Shown: positions 19,707-32,430 of the stretch, one piece after another
Layout of the letters: the number at the start of each line of letters is the position of its first letter
Position numbering within the stretch: position 1 is the stretch's first letter
From: Stratiolaelaps scimitus
Lineage: Eukaryota > Arthropoda > Arachnida > Mesostigmata > Laelapidae
Reading direction: 5' to 3'
DNA: 64,000 nucleotides
Assembly (NCBI GenBank): GCA_019614645.1
Contig: JABWDB010000049.1
Location: 1,426,001 to 1,490,000, forward strand
The notes under the pieces: model-generated
Seen by the model: the letters and a program-made list of their open reading frames with translations, nothing else
Database searches by the model: none
Told to the model about the DNA's origin: nothing
Program-made: the position numbers and the translations under genes

Positions 19707-21500
19707 AGAAGTGTAAGCATACATTGGGAGAGGAGAAATAGATACATAAGCGGCAAGGTAACACATAAATCGCGGTAAGGTAACACATAAATCTGCTGTT
19801 GGAATAATATAGATTTGCTGTTTGGAAGGAGTATCGTCACAGTCTAGGAATCATTCATCTATTTTAACTGCACACTTTTTTCTCAACTCGAAGCCTATCT
19901 TTTTCTGGCCCTGAGACGATGCCCACATTTATACCGAACTCACAAATATCGGTATGTATCCTCCTCTCAGAATCCCACTGGGCACATTACGTCGTAAGTG
20001 AACATGAACGTAAATATCAGCCAATAATGAATGTGTCCCTAAAACTAAACGTCCAATTAAACGAGTACCATAGCGATCCGTCACTACACTGGTCGCGGAA
20101 AGGTGCTGCCGGTGTCCTCACTGTTCACGAGCCGAGGTGGCCTTTCTATCGACTAACATTCTGATGTAAGTCGATTTCGTATCGATCTGGTTCGCTATAG
20201 AGGCCTGCGACTTTCCCCACTAATCAGGCCAATCAAGTATTTCGTATCGGCATTGAAGACGTGTATGAGGGCGACGGTTGTAAAGAAACAATTGGTGCTT
20301 AACGATCGAAGGGAAGCGATTAATGCATGCAGTGTGTGGGCTCGAACTTAACATTAAATAGTGAAAAAGCTGGTGCCATACCTGTGTTGTTTTTCAAATA
20401 AAATAATATATTGCATTACGGATGAAGCTGCGTCGCTCTATAGCAGTTATCCCGTCATTACATTTCTCTGCTTCTTTAGTAGATGTTGCTAACAAGAACT
20501 CAAATCCTTGCATATGGCATATATAATTTGTGTATCTTCCGAAGCGCTATCCGTTATAACCAACATAGATACAGGTTTCTATTGAAATAAACAGATTTCC
20601 GATTAGAATCGTGTTTCTTTTTAGTATATTTATGGAGCGTATATTTAAGAAGTCTAGATGGAGTCTATCTGTAGCCAATATTGCTCCCAATTCAGGTTTT
20701 ACAGAGGAGGCTGCTCCAAACAGGTGTTAATACTGTCACGCGACAACCTGGTATGAAGGAAATCACTGTCCGTCTTAGAAAATGTGGACCGAAAATGTTT
20801 GACATGCTTTAACAATTTGAGATAAGGGAATCCATAAAGGCGTTCCAAAGTTACCTCTCTCAAAAAGGATAAATTCTGTTCATCTTGTGTGGCCCTGTAA
20901 CAAAGCACACACTGATTAACTAACTAAGTGAAAACACCAAGACGTAGGGGCAAGTACTGGGTGGTTTTCAATAGGAAAGTTAGATAGACAGGCGGGGCGG
21001 TGGCCTCGAAGTGGAGACCAAAGAATTGATTTTGTCTCGCCGCAAGTCGAGACTGTTTATATAACCAAGTGCTAATGGCTAATTCGAAACGCATAAATAC
21101 ATTATATATATAATAAACACATTTATTTTGTACATTCGACAAACTCTCCGTTTGTCACAGGCCTAGTTATAAATGCTTCATTGCACGCATAGACTCCCTT
21201 CACGATCTGTTGGGAGACATCCTTTCGGCTGGTGCGGTCCTGCCGTGCAGTTTCTAAGGCGGTTTTAACGTAAACTCGCTCGCGACCTCGCGTATCGATT
21301 GGATTTTTCTCGTCGAGGAACCAGTGTCACATCATAAATGGTATAACGCGTCATTCCTCTGGTACCTGTATCTACCACATCGTGGCTAAGTACTGCGCTA
21401 GGTTCCTTGAGGTTCTTCCGGACCTTTTTTTCGGACGTTTTTTGTTCTCCGATCGCTACCGACCTGTAGGTAAGGTGTGTACTGCTCGGGCTAGTGTTCT
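19707..21500. other. Downstream and intergenic DNA, no gene seen
   Basis: Follows the oxygenase-like gene. AATAAA-containing sequence near 20398 could serve as a distant poly(A) signal. A 70-80 codon frame at 19919-20164 has no motif I recognise. The region 20930-21500 becomes GC-richer and probably belongs to the LINE remnant that follows. Confidence 0.45.
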
Positions 21501-21512
21501 ATAGCCGGGTGC

Positions 21513-22150
21513 TTTGTCTCCTATGACTACTGTGACTTTCGCGTTGGGGTCCTGCCTGGGAACGCGCGGTCACCTAACCCCAGCCAGTAGCGGGAATGTG
21601 CGGGGAGAGACTGGTGAAGGAGGAGGCCCCCGTGACAGGCCGGGCAATCTATCCAACAGGTATTGGCTGCTCGGTCCACCTATCCCCGGCCCACCTAAGC
21701 GGGAGTGCGAGGGGGAAGTCCTTCCAAGCTGGAAGGTTTCTAGTGATCAGGGCTCGCAGTTCGTCTTTAATCCGGTCCGCATGGCGGAAGTTGAGAAGGC
21801 GCGAATAATGAAAGATCATCCCTTTGTTTTAAGACAAAGGCGACTGCAGGTTGACGCCGAGCGATCGCCCGATCGCCGGTCTACTATCTCTTCCTCGGCT
21901 AGATTCTTTTCAGCCTACCAGTTCGGCTTTCTTAAATTGCGAGTCCAGTTATGTCTCGGGGTATTTTTGGATGTGTCAGCAGCTTTTAACTGCCTCCGAA
22001 ACGTCTTTTTTTCTTCAAATATTGAAGAGCGTAGGTTGCAGTTTCACAGTTACTGCCTGGTCCGCTCCTGCCTGCGTGATTGGAGGCAGACGGTGAAAGT
22101 TGGAGAAGCTGAATTTTCGCCGCATTCGATTAACATAGGCACGCCGTAGG
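21513..22150 (+). pseudogene. LINE reverse-transcriptase remnant
   Basis: A 211-codon frame whose second half reads AYQFGFLKL, then QLCLGVFLDVSAAFNCL, then DWRQTVKVGEAEFSPHSINIGTP, matching RT blocks around the first catalytic aspartate (FLDV-AFN) and the start of the GTPQGS block. It stops right at that point, and the YxDD box is absent. The upstream half is Gly/Pro-rich and uninterpreted. A dead fragment, distinct in sequence from the R1 element at 6-11 kb. Confidence 0.65.
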
Positions 22151-23400
22151 CTCATTCTCATTAACTTCATGCTTCTGATGACTGTTATTCTCAAGTCGTA
22201 CAAGTAATCACGTACGCCTATCGTTACATTATTAACTGATATTACATCACGTTACACAGACGTGCAAAATTATTATATTTTTGTTTGATTCATTACACGC
22301 TTGTCCCGCTTCGGGACGTTCCTTCGGCGAATGCGGCTTTTGGTAAGTAATTGTCCACACCATGTCTTATATCCTTTTCCTCAACCCTTACGATTGTTCT
22401 GCGCAATGCCATGACATAGTTGAGCTTGTTCTTTGGAGCGCGTAGTACCCTGTTGCGTTCGGTCTATCACCATCAATGCGCGATCATTTTCCTCGTACGT
22501 TTCCAGTACGCGCATTACTTTCTCAAGCCTTAGCTTTTTCTGGTCTTCCTCACAGAAGAGTGCCTCTCCCTTTCCCTGCTTTTCCCATAGGCTGTTTCCG
22601 TCCTGTGCCATCTTGACTACCTTTTAAATAGGTATCCCTGGAATATCCTGTTCCATTTGTGCCTTTGAGATCGCGCGTCTTTTAGCGCCTTGAATAACGC
22701 ACAAGGCCCGTGAGGTAAGGCCCTCTTTGCCATTATTTGGACTCCGAGACTAGACATGAAAACACGATACCTTAAGTGTGACGCGATACCTTAAAACACT
22801 AACCTAAGCGTGCGCGTTCTCTGGGAGAAACATTTCGCAAACTTTAGCTGAAATATGAATCTGAAATGTACCTAGGGTAAAAGTAAATGGTTGAGGTTTC
22901 TACAGTAACTTGAAAAGTCCAATGGTGACATATAATCACGAGAGGTTATTTTTTTATGTTAACCCTGATCAACTCTGTGCACTCCATGTGCTTTTCAATG
23001 AAATGAGCGTGTATGAAGCGTGTATATAAAGCCAAACAGCTTTAAGAAGAATGGGATCAAGTCACGAAAACCGGCCACCGACATCGGGTAGGAAGGTAAC
23101 TTTTGCTCCAGGTACGAACACGAGATTTCATGACATCAGACGCTCCACAATCAACCATCCAGTCTCCGCATATAATATAAGGAAGTCGAGTCTGAATGAA
23201 ACATTCGTTTCTGAGACTTAAATTAGATATTAATTTTAAATTAGATATTCTGATTGGTCAGAACTGAATAATAAATGGCGGCGGACGACCAGAATTTGAA
23301 CCTCCGTCCTCAAGTCCCCTGTTCACTGGTGTGGCTGCCATGGACTTAAAATGGAATGACATAAGATAGGATAACAATATCTACATATATGAATTGTAGG
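22151..23400. other. Intergenic DNA, no gene seen
   Basis: A minus-strand frame at 22381-22611 is rich in Lys/Glu/Gln but has no family signature; it may be LINE-derived. At about 23283-23345 the minus strand carries a ggttcaaattc B-box-like motif that could mark a decayed tRNA-derived SINE. Confidence 0.4.
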
Positions 23401-23424
23401 TCCTGTTGCATCAGTTGCAGACTC

Positions 23425-23580
23425 CGTGGTCCTCGCTTCTTAGTCATAATTAAGTGTCTAGCTGGTGTTGATAATTGCTATTGGGTTTCCTTCATCTACA
23501 TAAACACGTATACGAAGAAAGAGAAAAAGGATCTAGACAGATCTACGTTGACCAGTGCAACTACAAATAGTCCCCTTTAT
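23425..23580 (+). repeat. Repeat family D, copy 2
   Basis: Imperfect copy of 4578-4745 in the same orientation. Ends near ccagtgcaacta. A repeat A copy follows 550 bp downstream, with repeat C lying between the two. Confidence 0.5.
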
Positions 23581-23671
23581 ACATTATTTAATAATACAAT
23601 GAAATGACAGCTCTTGACATATTGCCCAAAAGTTACATGAGTTCAAAGTCAAATTGGATTAATTTTTGATC

Positions 23672-24005
23672 AATGGGGGGTGGGGAAGCTACATAGACCA
23701 TTTGATATCAGATGGCGTCAATATTAGTGATGTGGACTGAGTCAGAATCGTGGTATTAAAGCTAGTTACGAGAACATACGAGAGATTTAGGGCCCACATT
23801 TTACTCAAGAACCCACTGATATGTTCCCGGACAAAAATCCTCAGTGAACCGTTTGCTTCCTCCAGCAACACAAAAGCTGCAAATCCGACAAGCAGCGAAA
23901 CAACCTGGTCAACCGGCCAAACAACATCAGCATAGCAGCTATCGCGTCGGTCGCGGGGTGAGTAAGGCCTCAGTGAATTGTCTGCTCCAGAAACAAGCCT
24001 AACTT
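23672..24005 (-). repeat. Repeat family C, copy 2
   Basis: Reverse complement of 12709-12975. It lies between the repeat D and repeat A copies here but is absent between D and A at 4.7-5.0 kb, which suggests that C inserted into an existing D-A unit. It carries an open frame of 143 codons (separate entry). Confidence 0.65.
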
Positions 24006-24120
24006 TGTAAAGTGCGCAAGCAGGGAGTGATGACAACTTTGGGGGAGGGGCATGGTATTGCATGTCAACATCGTAACCGCCCCCGCTTATGGAATTGTTG
24101 ATGATGTTCGACAGCACCAC
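23689..24120 (-). CDS. Hypothetical 143-aa frame inside repeat C
   Basis: ATG to stop, 143 aa, on the minus strand, lying almost wholly within the repeat C copy. I recognise no family. Visible features are a polar first half with RDRRDS, then VVSLLVGFAAFVLLEE, a hydrophobic stretch of about 14-16 residues that could cross a membrane, and a Ser/Thr-rich tail. The paralogous sequence at 12709-12975 does not keep the frame. It may be a fragment of a transposon ORF or a chance open frame; a host gene is the least likely reading. Confidence 0.25.
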   Translation of the reverse strand: MVLSNIINNSISGGGYDVDMQYHAPPPKLSSLPACALYKVRLVSGADNSLRPYSPRDRRDSCYADVVWPVDQVVSLLVGFAAFVLLEEANGSLRIFVREHISGFLSKMWALNLSYVLVTSFNTTILTQSTSLILTPSDIKWSM

Positions 24121-24127
24121 CTTTCCC

Positions 24128-24345
24128 GGTATCGCTTAGCGCATTCTTTAGTAGGGGTGGTGAGATGTGTACAAGCCCAGCCACGAGCACCACACATCTT
24201 CCTCACCGTACGGACATGACGTAGTTAGCACACCCTCAGCTGCTTCCCTTCTCTCTCACTCTCTCAAGACCAGACTTCCTCTCTATACCTCTATCCACTT
24301 CCTGCCTGTGAACAACTATTGTGGTCAACAGGGTGCCTGTATTTC
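24128..24345 (+). repeat. Repeat family A, copy 3
   Basis: More diverged copy: tatcgcttagcgcattc at the left, ggtggtgagatgtgtacaag, cacacatcttcctcaccgtacgg, a CT-rich middle and aacaactattgtggtcaacag at the right, which parallels tctgttgtcaacagagtg in copy 1. It helps define the family ends as roughly cgct-agcgcatt and gtcaacag. Confidence 0.6.
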
Positions 24346-25480
24346 GATGTTCCTTTGACGACGATAATCAACAATCGAACTAATCGACAAACACCATGAC
24401 GAAGATGTATGAAATAAAATCTGTAGGCGTGGATTTGCGCCTTGCGGAGCTCGACACATGGAGCCCGTGAAGAAGAAAAACAGCACGAGACGGACAGACG
24501 TAAAGAACATTTTCATGGGCGTCATTCGTGGTATGTCGTGTTCGCTGCGGCTCTACGTGAAAATTGTCATCGACAGTCAATCGACAGAAGCTCAAAAACA
24601 AATTTTACTGGTCGCTGCGAACGGTTCTAAACTGGTCGCTGCAAACGTTTCTGTTGATGCCATGAGGAAGAGGTAGACGTCTGAATGACGTCCTGGGAGA
24701 TTGTGCTATCGATAGACTCGACAACGGGAGGGCTTTTCAGTGTAGTCGAGCACAAATTTGGACAGGAGATGATTTTTAATATGATAGTGATTTTTCAGTT
24801 GTTATTGACACAAACGGATTTCCTCGTAGCCTAACGGGAATCTAGTTAACATTTATGCAAATTACCAATTTGCAGAGATTGTGCAGAGAATATTATTTTC
24901 CTCCTTTAAATGCTATTATTATTATGTTATTCGATTCTTTTGTGATCATTTTCCTTGAGCCCTCTGTTGGTTGTAAACAGTTGGCTAACTGGTTGGAATC
25001 TCAAAAGAGTTTCGTGTCCCATGTCCACCCTCCCCTAAGAGACAAACTTGTTCTCCTTGTGTGGTATGTAACGTACTTACATGGAAAAATTATCATTATT
25101 ATTATTATTATTTCATTGTGGATTCAGCGCCATAGGTTCCCCGCTCCGCTTTCCACTTCTCCGAGGAGACCCAATTTGAAACTATTCCTGGTTCCATTGC
25201 TTCGATGAAAATATATTTCTATCCTTGAACATTCCACGTCATCATAACGTTCTATGTTCACCACATGATTACTAATAAGAAGCATACTGTTTTCTTTTGT
25301 TCAGTCACCGTCATAGGTGAGATTCACACAAGTCTATGTTAAACAACAGGGTAACCTAGTACCTTTGGAATCCATTGTAGTAATATAAGACACAATTATT
25401 AAGGTTCTCTAAGCAAATTCTTCAGGAGTGTAAATTGTCGATTTGTTATCGTCACCTCAAGTGATCGCCACTTCGTAGTC
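24346..25480. other. Intergenic DNA, no gene seen
   Basis: Several short overlapping frames at 24380-24680 on both strands carry no recognisable motif. An (ATT)n run lies at 25090-25112. Nothing else to report. Confidence 0.5.
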
Positions 25481-25498
25481 AGCTTCCTATATATATAT

Positions 25499-25657
25499 TT
25501 ATTCAAACATAGAGTAGTTAGGAATGGGTTGATCCGCGCAACCGGGGACAAGCGCGCAGGTTCTTTCCTTCTGCAGCGCCTGTCCCTCGCTGTGCAGAGA
25601 GGCAATGCATCGCCTTCCTCGGGACATTGTCGACCTCACCCCCCCCATAACCCCTAG
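25499..25657 (-). mobile_element. Short retroelement sharing the R1 5' segment, with TSD
   Basis: A 159 bp insertion flanked by an identical 18 bp duplication, agcttcctatatatatat, at 25481-25498 and 25658-25675. On the minus strand it starts with a G-run, continues with about 110 bp nearly identical to 11765-11873, and ends attcctaactactctatg then tttgaataaatatat, a tail with a poly(A) signal. Size, target duplication and tail fit a non-autonomous retroposon moved by LINE machinery. Because its 5' part matches the putative 5' end of the full-length R1-like element, it may be an internally deleted derivative (5' end joined to a 3' tail). Confidence 0.65.
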
Positions 25658-25675
25658 AGCTTCCTATATATATAT

Positions 25676-27186
25676 CGATGAAATTGGACTCTAGATCTAG
25701 CCAGCAGAGTATTCCATAAAATGATCGGGAAGCTTGCGGGTGCGGGGTGTGAGACAAATGCTATAGCGGTTAAATCTACGTGCTAGCCGTCTGAGAATTT
25801 AGATTGTAGTTTCTCGAATGCGCAAATATACCTGTGTAAGTAAGACAATTACACCGGAGCAGCATAAAACTATGTGAATAACGAGATTTTCGAATGTAAA
25901 AGTTAGAGCGCTTTACGATGAAAAATCGGAACATCGGGTTGTATATTCTAGCGCCATAGTCGACAGTGTCCGTGATATGAATAGTAAAGATCAATTTCCG
26001 TGATACCACAGGTAGTACTGTGTACTTAGAGCAGATGGCGCTTTACTGTATGACATGTGTCTTTATTAGGGGGTGATGTTAATTTACAGCCCCCACATAC
26101 AGATGAATAGAAATATACCTAGAGATATTGAACGATTTCTATGTATAATATGCTGAGATGTTTTGAGATCCCTTAAAGATTAATGCACGTGTCTAAAAAA
26201 AGCCGCTAGAAATGAACCAACAGGCTTAATCGGCCCACTTTCATGGAGATTGGAGTGTCTCTAGTGGTGACCGTGCGTTTGAAGAAAATTTGCTCCTCTA
26301 AAAAAAAAACAGACTTAATCGACTGGAATTTTGACCTACGAAGCAGCATCGCCAAGCTAACTTCTCGTCGAGCCCGGACATATACCCAGTTAACAATATT
26401 TTCAGTTCATACACGTTGTGCTTATCAGACACCAACCGATGGATCTTTCCGTGTGCAGGAACTCATTTTCCCTCTTCCTGCTAAGCTATTGTCCTTATGT
26501 ATGGCTGACTGTTCCGATAGCTTGGCGATACTACTAGACTTCTCAGAAGGCTGCTTGCACTAACACTGCTAAACCTACTTATATCTAGAGTTATATATGT
26601 GGTTTTGCGCTTTCCATATTCACCTGGATTTCGTATTTTTAGCGGACACATCAACACCAAAGTTTATTGCAAGTAAACTAATTAGTAATTTGGGTACGCG
26701 TTGAAATCTTGAAGCCTCGTACGTAGAAGTGATGGCGCGAACATCCACATAATGGTACGACCGGAAGTGGAGCGACTCAACAATGGGTTGCAGTAATCCT
26801 GGACCAACGACTGGCATCCGTGCTCCAAAGGAATAGTTCAAAAATGAAACACTCGCAACTCCTAAGAAGGCTATCTCAGTTTGGAATAGTCACCTTCTGA
26901 ACGCGTTGTCAAAGTTACGCGAGTTATCCCTACGGTTTTCGTAGGTTTCTGAACGCGGGGAGCCCACCACCGAGAGATGGGGAATCTCTCCCATCTGTCT
27001 AAATAGAGGAATACCAGACATAATTGAGCTCGGTACACATGCCTCCCTCTGAAATCATCCCAACGATGAGAAAAGGCTTTAGAAGCTTGCCCAAAAATTG
27101 CGAGGAAAAGACAGCACCAGCAGCAGCATGCAGCAGCAATAGGTGACTTATATAACGGATGAGAATGTTTGAAAGTAGTCTTATGC

Positions 27187-27232
<46 letters not shown>

Positions 27233-30200
27233 CTGCGACGACAAAAACAACAACTTCATATAATCTTGCATTACAGATTTGCGAAATTAATTAGAAAAGA
27301 GCCACTGTTGAGGCTAGTCACTGTCTTAGTAGTCCAAGTATATAACAAATGGATAGCGTAAAAATCAGGATTGGATGAGTCAATTCACGAGTAAACGTCA
27401 AGGGCGGTTTTCGCGGGATTTTCTCATTTCCACTGCGGATTAGTTATCGATATACGCTTACCTTGGGTGACTTATAATTTGTCCCGTGCCATTAAGCAAA
27501 TTGAGCAACCGGGACTCGTGTGTACACCTTTTGTCAATACAAAGGAATTAGAATATCTACTTCCATTAAAACATCCTCCATAACTAGAAGATCATAAACG
27601 CATGACTAAAATCAAGTGTATCTTCACGAATACATCAACCACATGGATCAACGGGAGATAAGCTATGGTACCATAAATCACTGGCTACCGCAACAGTGAC
27701 CCGACAATCAAAGACCCGCAGTTCAAATTCTCTTTGACCACTCCCAATTGTTCACGTCCGACTAATTAGAACATATCAATAAAAATCCATAATTTAGAAA
27801 ATAAAGTAAAATTTATAATAGTTCTATACAAGAATACACGACTCGATTTTCTCCGTCAGTGCATGCACATCAACAAGGAACTAGAGACACATATGTTTTG
27901 TAAAGAACACATGTATTTCCTTATATAGTTCATAATATAAGTCTCTGTCACTCCACTAAATCCTGTAAATGTGTGACGTTATTCTTGAAGGGTTTTTCAC
28001 TGTCTGAATCATCTTTGGTTTTATTGATTTCGCCGTCGAAAAACCGCCTGAGTACAGACATGATTGATTCATTCCACTTCCTTATATTAGATGCATAGGA
28101 ATAAAATCAGTTGCGGACGATCGTGCGGTACGATTTCATCTGAAAAGTAGAGCCACCTACGCTGCGGTAGGTGGACCGTTATCCTGATCTCGATCGCATT
28201 TTTCCTAGAACTGCTTGGAAAGCCCTTTTATATACACGTTCACATAGTAGCCTCATTTACCTCACTGAAAACCACAAGGAGCGCACAATAAGCGGCCATA
28301 TAAGAAATAAACACTTAGTACATATTAAGGGCTGACTCACCCACCCAACACTTAACCTAGAAATGAACACCTGTCGACACCTGTCACCACTAGACTCTTC
28401 AAAGTCATCCCTGAATGGTTATATCTCAATGTGTATATCTCGAATTTCTAGTAATCAAAATCGTCGCCCTTTGACGCCATTTTGTATAACTAATGTATTA
28501 CCAAAACGCGTACTTGTCTTGGCGCAATGGCGTGTTCAGTCTAACTACATAGACAGAAGGAAGTGTTATTTAATAAAAATCTTGCTTGGATGATGAGTTC
28601 CAGCGATGACTTCCGTCGAAACAGTAACGACAGGCAGAGTAATGGACAGTACTCAGGACTTTTTTGGACCATGAACCTGAATGATCGAGGCTCAATTTCT
28701 GTTGAAGTGAGAAATCGGCTCACTGCCCAGTTACTTCACCCAACTGTTTTGTGGTAAACACTTACGGGGCTTGCAGTTCTCGAAAATGTAAGTTTACGAT
28801 TGTGGAAAAAAAACCTTATCGTTTAAGCAGGGGTTAGCGTTCATTCATATGTAAAAAAAACAAAAAGATATGCAAATTACGTTGTCATTATACAATGAAA
28901 TGGCGCCCACAGTCGCATAATGGACTTCCTACAGCGACTAACGGGCCCCAGCCCTCCAGTTCCTCCTCTTACAACAGAAGACATTTTCCGGTACTTATCC
29001 GTATGTCGCCATTACCATGAGAAATGTCGGGGGAGATGTTTCTAAATGGTTCACAAATGGAGGATTTCCATATCACTGATCAGTTGACGTGATTTGTCTA
29101 CGTATAGTTGAATTTCATCGAGCTCGGCTTATTTGAATGTGCAGCCACCCCAGACAGATATCGAAACTGAGCGATGAAAGTGTCAAGTCATATGAGACAC
29201 CTATGTAAACCCATAACCCTTCCATGCTATTATATAACATGCTGTGCTGGGTTGGCTCTTATCTGTGGTTACAAATATCATGTTGTTATGCTTGTCAATT
29301 TGCCTGCCTAGTCCAATGTGACAAATAGTGAGAAGCACAGAACTTCGGTAGAGGCGAACCGTATACCGAGGTTGTCACCGAAGAAAGCTAGTAAATGTCA
29401 ATGGGATCATCATCATCACCGTCTCAAAATCGGTAATATGATTTTCGAGGCATCGGCAAAACTGGTACCAAAATTGGCAGACGATCGGAGCAAAGGACGC
29501 TGGAGAACCAGTGAGACGCGTCACGGCGCGTGGATCACTAATATCATCCTGTAGTTGTGATTGTCGGAAGGTTCTGCCCATTTAGTTTTTCCTCAGTCTG
29601 ACGTCGTAGGCTCTGCGAATCGTTTGCCCAAAACTGTACAAGCACCAAATGCCATATTCCTTTTGAATAGAAGGCGTCATGCACAAAAATGATTTCACTT
29701 GAGCATGTGTGATATTAATGGTTAAAACAATGAGCGACGTCCAACTCTCGATTAGGGGTAGAGCAAAATCGTCCTCCATTATAACTGTAAGGTTTTTTTC
29801 GAGGATTTTCCGGCGTTGCTATAAATACGAACTCATGAAATAGCTATTAGTCAACCTTTACTAATTATGATAATTATGACACAAAGTTCCATAAAAGGCA
29901 AGAAACATTGAGGACGTTATACACTTATCAATTATCAGGTACGCAGGTACACGGTTAATTTGTCCTCATCCGAGAGTCGACCTTCAAGTCAGCCATTTGA
30001 TTATGTCAAAGTATTACAGGATAAGCCAGAATTTCGAAAAGGAGATCAATGTGTTCAATATAAAAAGGGAGACAGATGTTCAATATTTTGTCTTCTAAAC
30101 GATCGTTATTGTCTCTCGATTCCTCCCTATCATCGATCGCCTGGCGCATGACATCTCCTCATAACATACGAACGAACGGCGAAATTCGTATGTATAAGCC

Positions 30201-30250
30201 AGCGTTCATCAGAATCGTACTAGTATTCTAGTAGTAATAATAATAATACC
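25676..30250. other. Long AT-rich intergenic region, no gene seen
   Basis: I see no supported gene in these 4.6 kb. Frames of 60-105 codons are scattered on both strands without family motifs. A long (AT)n microsatellite is at 27187-27231. At 27690-27745 the plus strand has tggctaccgca followed about 40 nt later by gcagttcaaattc, resembling degenerate A and B boxes of a tRNA-derived SINE. Confidence 0.5.
27187..27231. repeat. (AT)n microsatellite
   Basis: Uninterrupted AT dinucleotides for about 45 bp. Shorter (AT)n tracts occur at 3169-3193, 4363-4388, 31507-31532, 39977-40005, 46495-46520, 52059-52078 and 58687-58714; they are the dominant microsatellite of the window. Confidence 0.95.
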
Positions 30251-31499
30251 ATAGAGGATTTTTTAATTCATGTTTTATTGTGAAATCGACATTTTCTTAA
30301 ATACAATTTAATACACAATATCTTTACAACGGAGGTTTGGTATCACTACCATAACATCTCTCGCTCTCATTCACATTTTCCCGCTCTCTTCCTTTCACAC
30401 AATTCTTCTTCTTCTTCAGTTTCTTTTTCAGTTTCTCCTCGTTTTTCTTCGTTCCATCCTCGGGGCCTGTGGCAATCACATACGGCGGGATTGGCCTGGC
30501 CGCGGCCGCCGCAGAAACGGCAGCGTCTACTACCACCACCACCGCCGCCGTCGCCGCCGACGCCGCCGGCGACGACGACGACATCGGGCGCACGCGACAC
30601 ATTACGCGCATACGTTTATATATATATATATATACACCGAACAGTAAAACAAAAATATTCCCGTCATTGAAAAAGCCATTGCCGAGCCGCCTCGTCACTT
30701 GCTGTTGCTGCTGCTGCTGTTAAATTGCTGCACTCAACTACACCAGATGCTAACTATCTTTCCAGCTTTGTTTCCTGTTCTTCTCGCAATATCGTTCGAT
30801 TTCGCTGCTGTTGTTTTTCCTGAGTGCTTGTTGTTGTTATTGTTGTTGATGTCGTTGGTGTTGTTGTTGTTGTTGATGATGATGATGTCGCTGTTGTTGT
30901 TGTTGTCGTTGTCGTCGTCTGTTGTAGCATACTTCTTTGCCTGTTTTCAATAGTACTGCTTTTCTTGTTGTTTTCTTGTAAAAGTATGTTAGTAGTTGGG
31001 CATTTTTTTCCGACTACCGTTCATTCGTTCATTCTCACTCCTATGTTGCACACTTTCGCACTTCTGTTACTTCATACATATGTATAAATATGTGTGTGTG
31101 CTTGTAGCTCTCTGCCTGTTCGATTTTACACTCGTCCATTTGTTCATTGTTTGTTGTTTTTTTTTCATTTGTTTGCCTTTATCCGTTTCTATGCGTCGAT
31201 TTGTTGTGTATGACACGGCATGGTATCTCTATGTATATTTTCGTTCTCGCGAGCCCCACAAACAAGAACAGTCTTTCCTTGGTCCCCTCCTGGATCACGA
31301 ATGGTTAACACAGTCACAATTTTCGTTCGTTTGCTCCTTTCACAATTGGTACGGTCTGTTGTTGCAGCCGTACTAGGCCGCCTTTAAAGAAATCTATTTA
31401 TGAGTGTGTAATCATTCACTATACTGATATTTCTCTGGAGAGGCATGTGACAAATTCAAGACCAAACCAATGTTATTGCTATTGTTGCATATATATACA

Positions 31500-31531
<32 letters not shown>

Positions 31532-32430
31532 AATCGTTGTACGTTTGGTCTATGCTGTTATCATCTCTCTCCCCCTTTGTGACTGCTGTTGATATCAGCG
31601 CGATTTTGCTATATTTATTATTGTTTCGGCACTTGTAGTTTAGTTCTGCTATAGTTATGATATTTGTACGAAGTTCCTCACCCCGATGATTTCACCACTA
31701 TTGTTGAGTATTCGCTGCTCTGCATTAGAGTGTTCTTGTATTAATTTATCCTTATGTCCGATAGATGCTTGTTAATTAGGGTAGCTAGTGTGTGGCCCGT
31801 TCCGACACCCAATGGTTGTTGTTTTTTTCTTTTGTCTAACATTTGTATTACTTTTTGCTTCCCTATGTCGTATGTTGATGCGCTAATCATATTCTGTGTG
31901 CTGTGAAATTGCTGTTGGTCATTGCTCTTTTCATGGCTATGTACGTGAAACGACGCTTGACGCTGCCTCACCTAACTAATTGAATCCCGCCGAAAACGTT
32001 GGCGTTCGCTCAAATAGCCGATGGCGGGCTCTCGGAGCACCGTCTCTGCTCTCTGCCGAAAGAAAATCCGCGTGTGTCGTGTGTTTTCTTATTATATCAT
32101 TGTTGTTGTTGTTGTTGTTGTTTTTTTTGGTGTCCAGCTGCCTTTGAACCATATCCTCCTCCTCCTCGTCTTTTCCCACTGATTCTCTGATCATCTCGAC
32201 GTACTCATGCCAGCTCCATTGCGCACATTTTGTCCTCGGTCATTTTGCGGGGAAGGCGATGGCGACGAGCTAAACGCTACAGGATAGTGGGGTGGTTTTA
32301 GAGAATTTTGGTATGCCTCTTGTTCCGCTCGTGGCAATTGGTCGACGTTAGCGTCTCGCCAGCTGTTTAATCGAAACGATTTCACTTTCATACATTGTGA
32401 TGTAGAGTCTGAGGGGCCCGAACAGCGTCC
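30251..32430 (-). other. Probable CNOT7 3' UTR and low-complexity downstream DNA
   Basis: Directly downstream (minus sense) of the CNOT7 stop codon at 32431. It is rich in trinucleotide runs: CAA/CAG on the minus strand around 30700-30920, GCC-type at 30500-30580, and CAA again at 32100-32130. An AATAAA on the minus strand (complement of tttatt, 30274-30279) is a candidate poly(A) signal about 2.15 kb after the stop. The long frames here are byproducts of the repeats. No independent gene is supported. Confidence 0.4.

Noticed and set aside
19919..20164. 81-codon plus-strand frame downstream of the DUF2236 gene
   Set aside because: No motif, no splice evidence and no conserved pattern I recognise.
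30324..31376. Several 75-125 codon frames with poly-Ala, poly-Val, poly-Leu or poly-Cys
   Set aside because: They are translations of trinucleotide repeats on both strands, with the same repeats readable in several frames.
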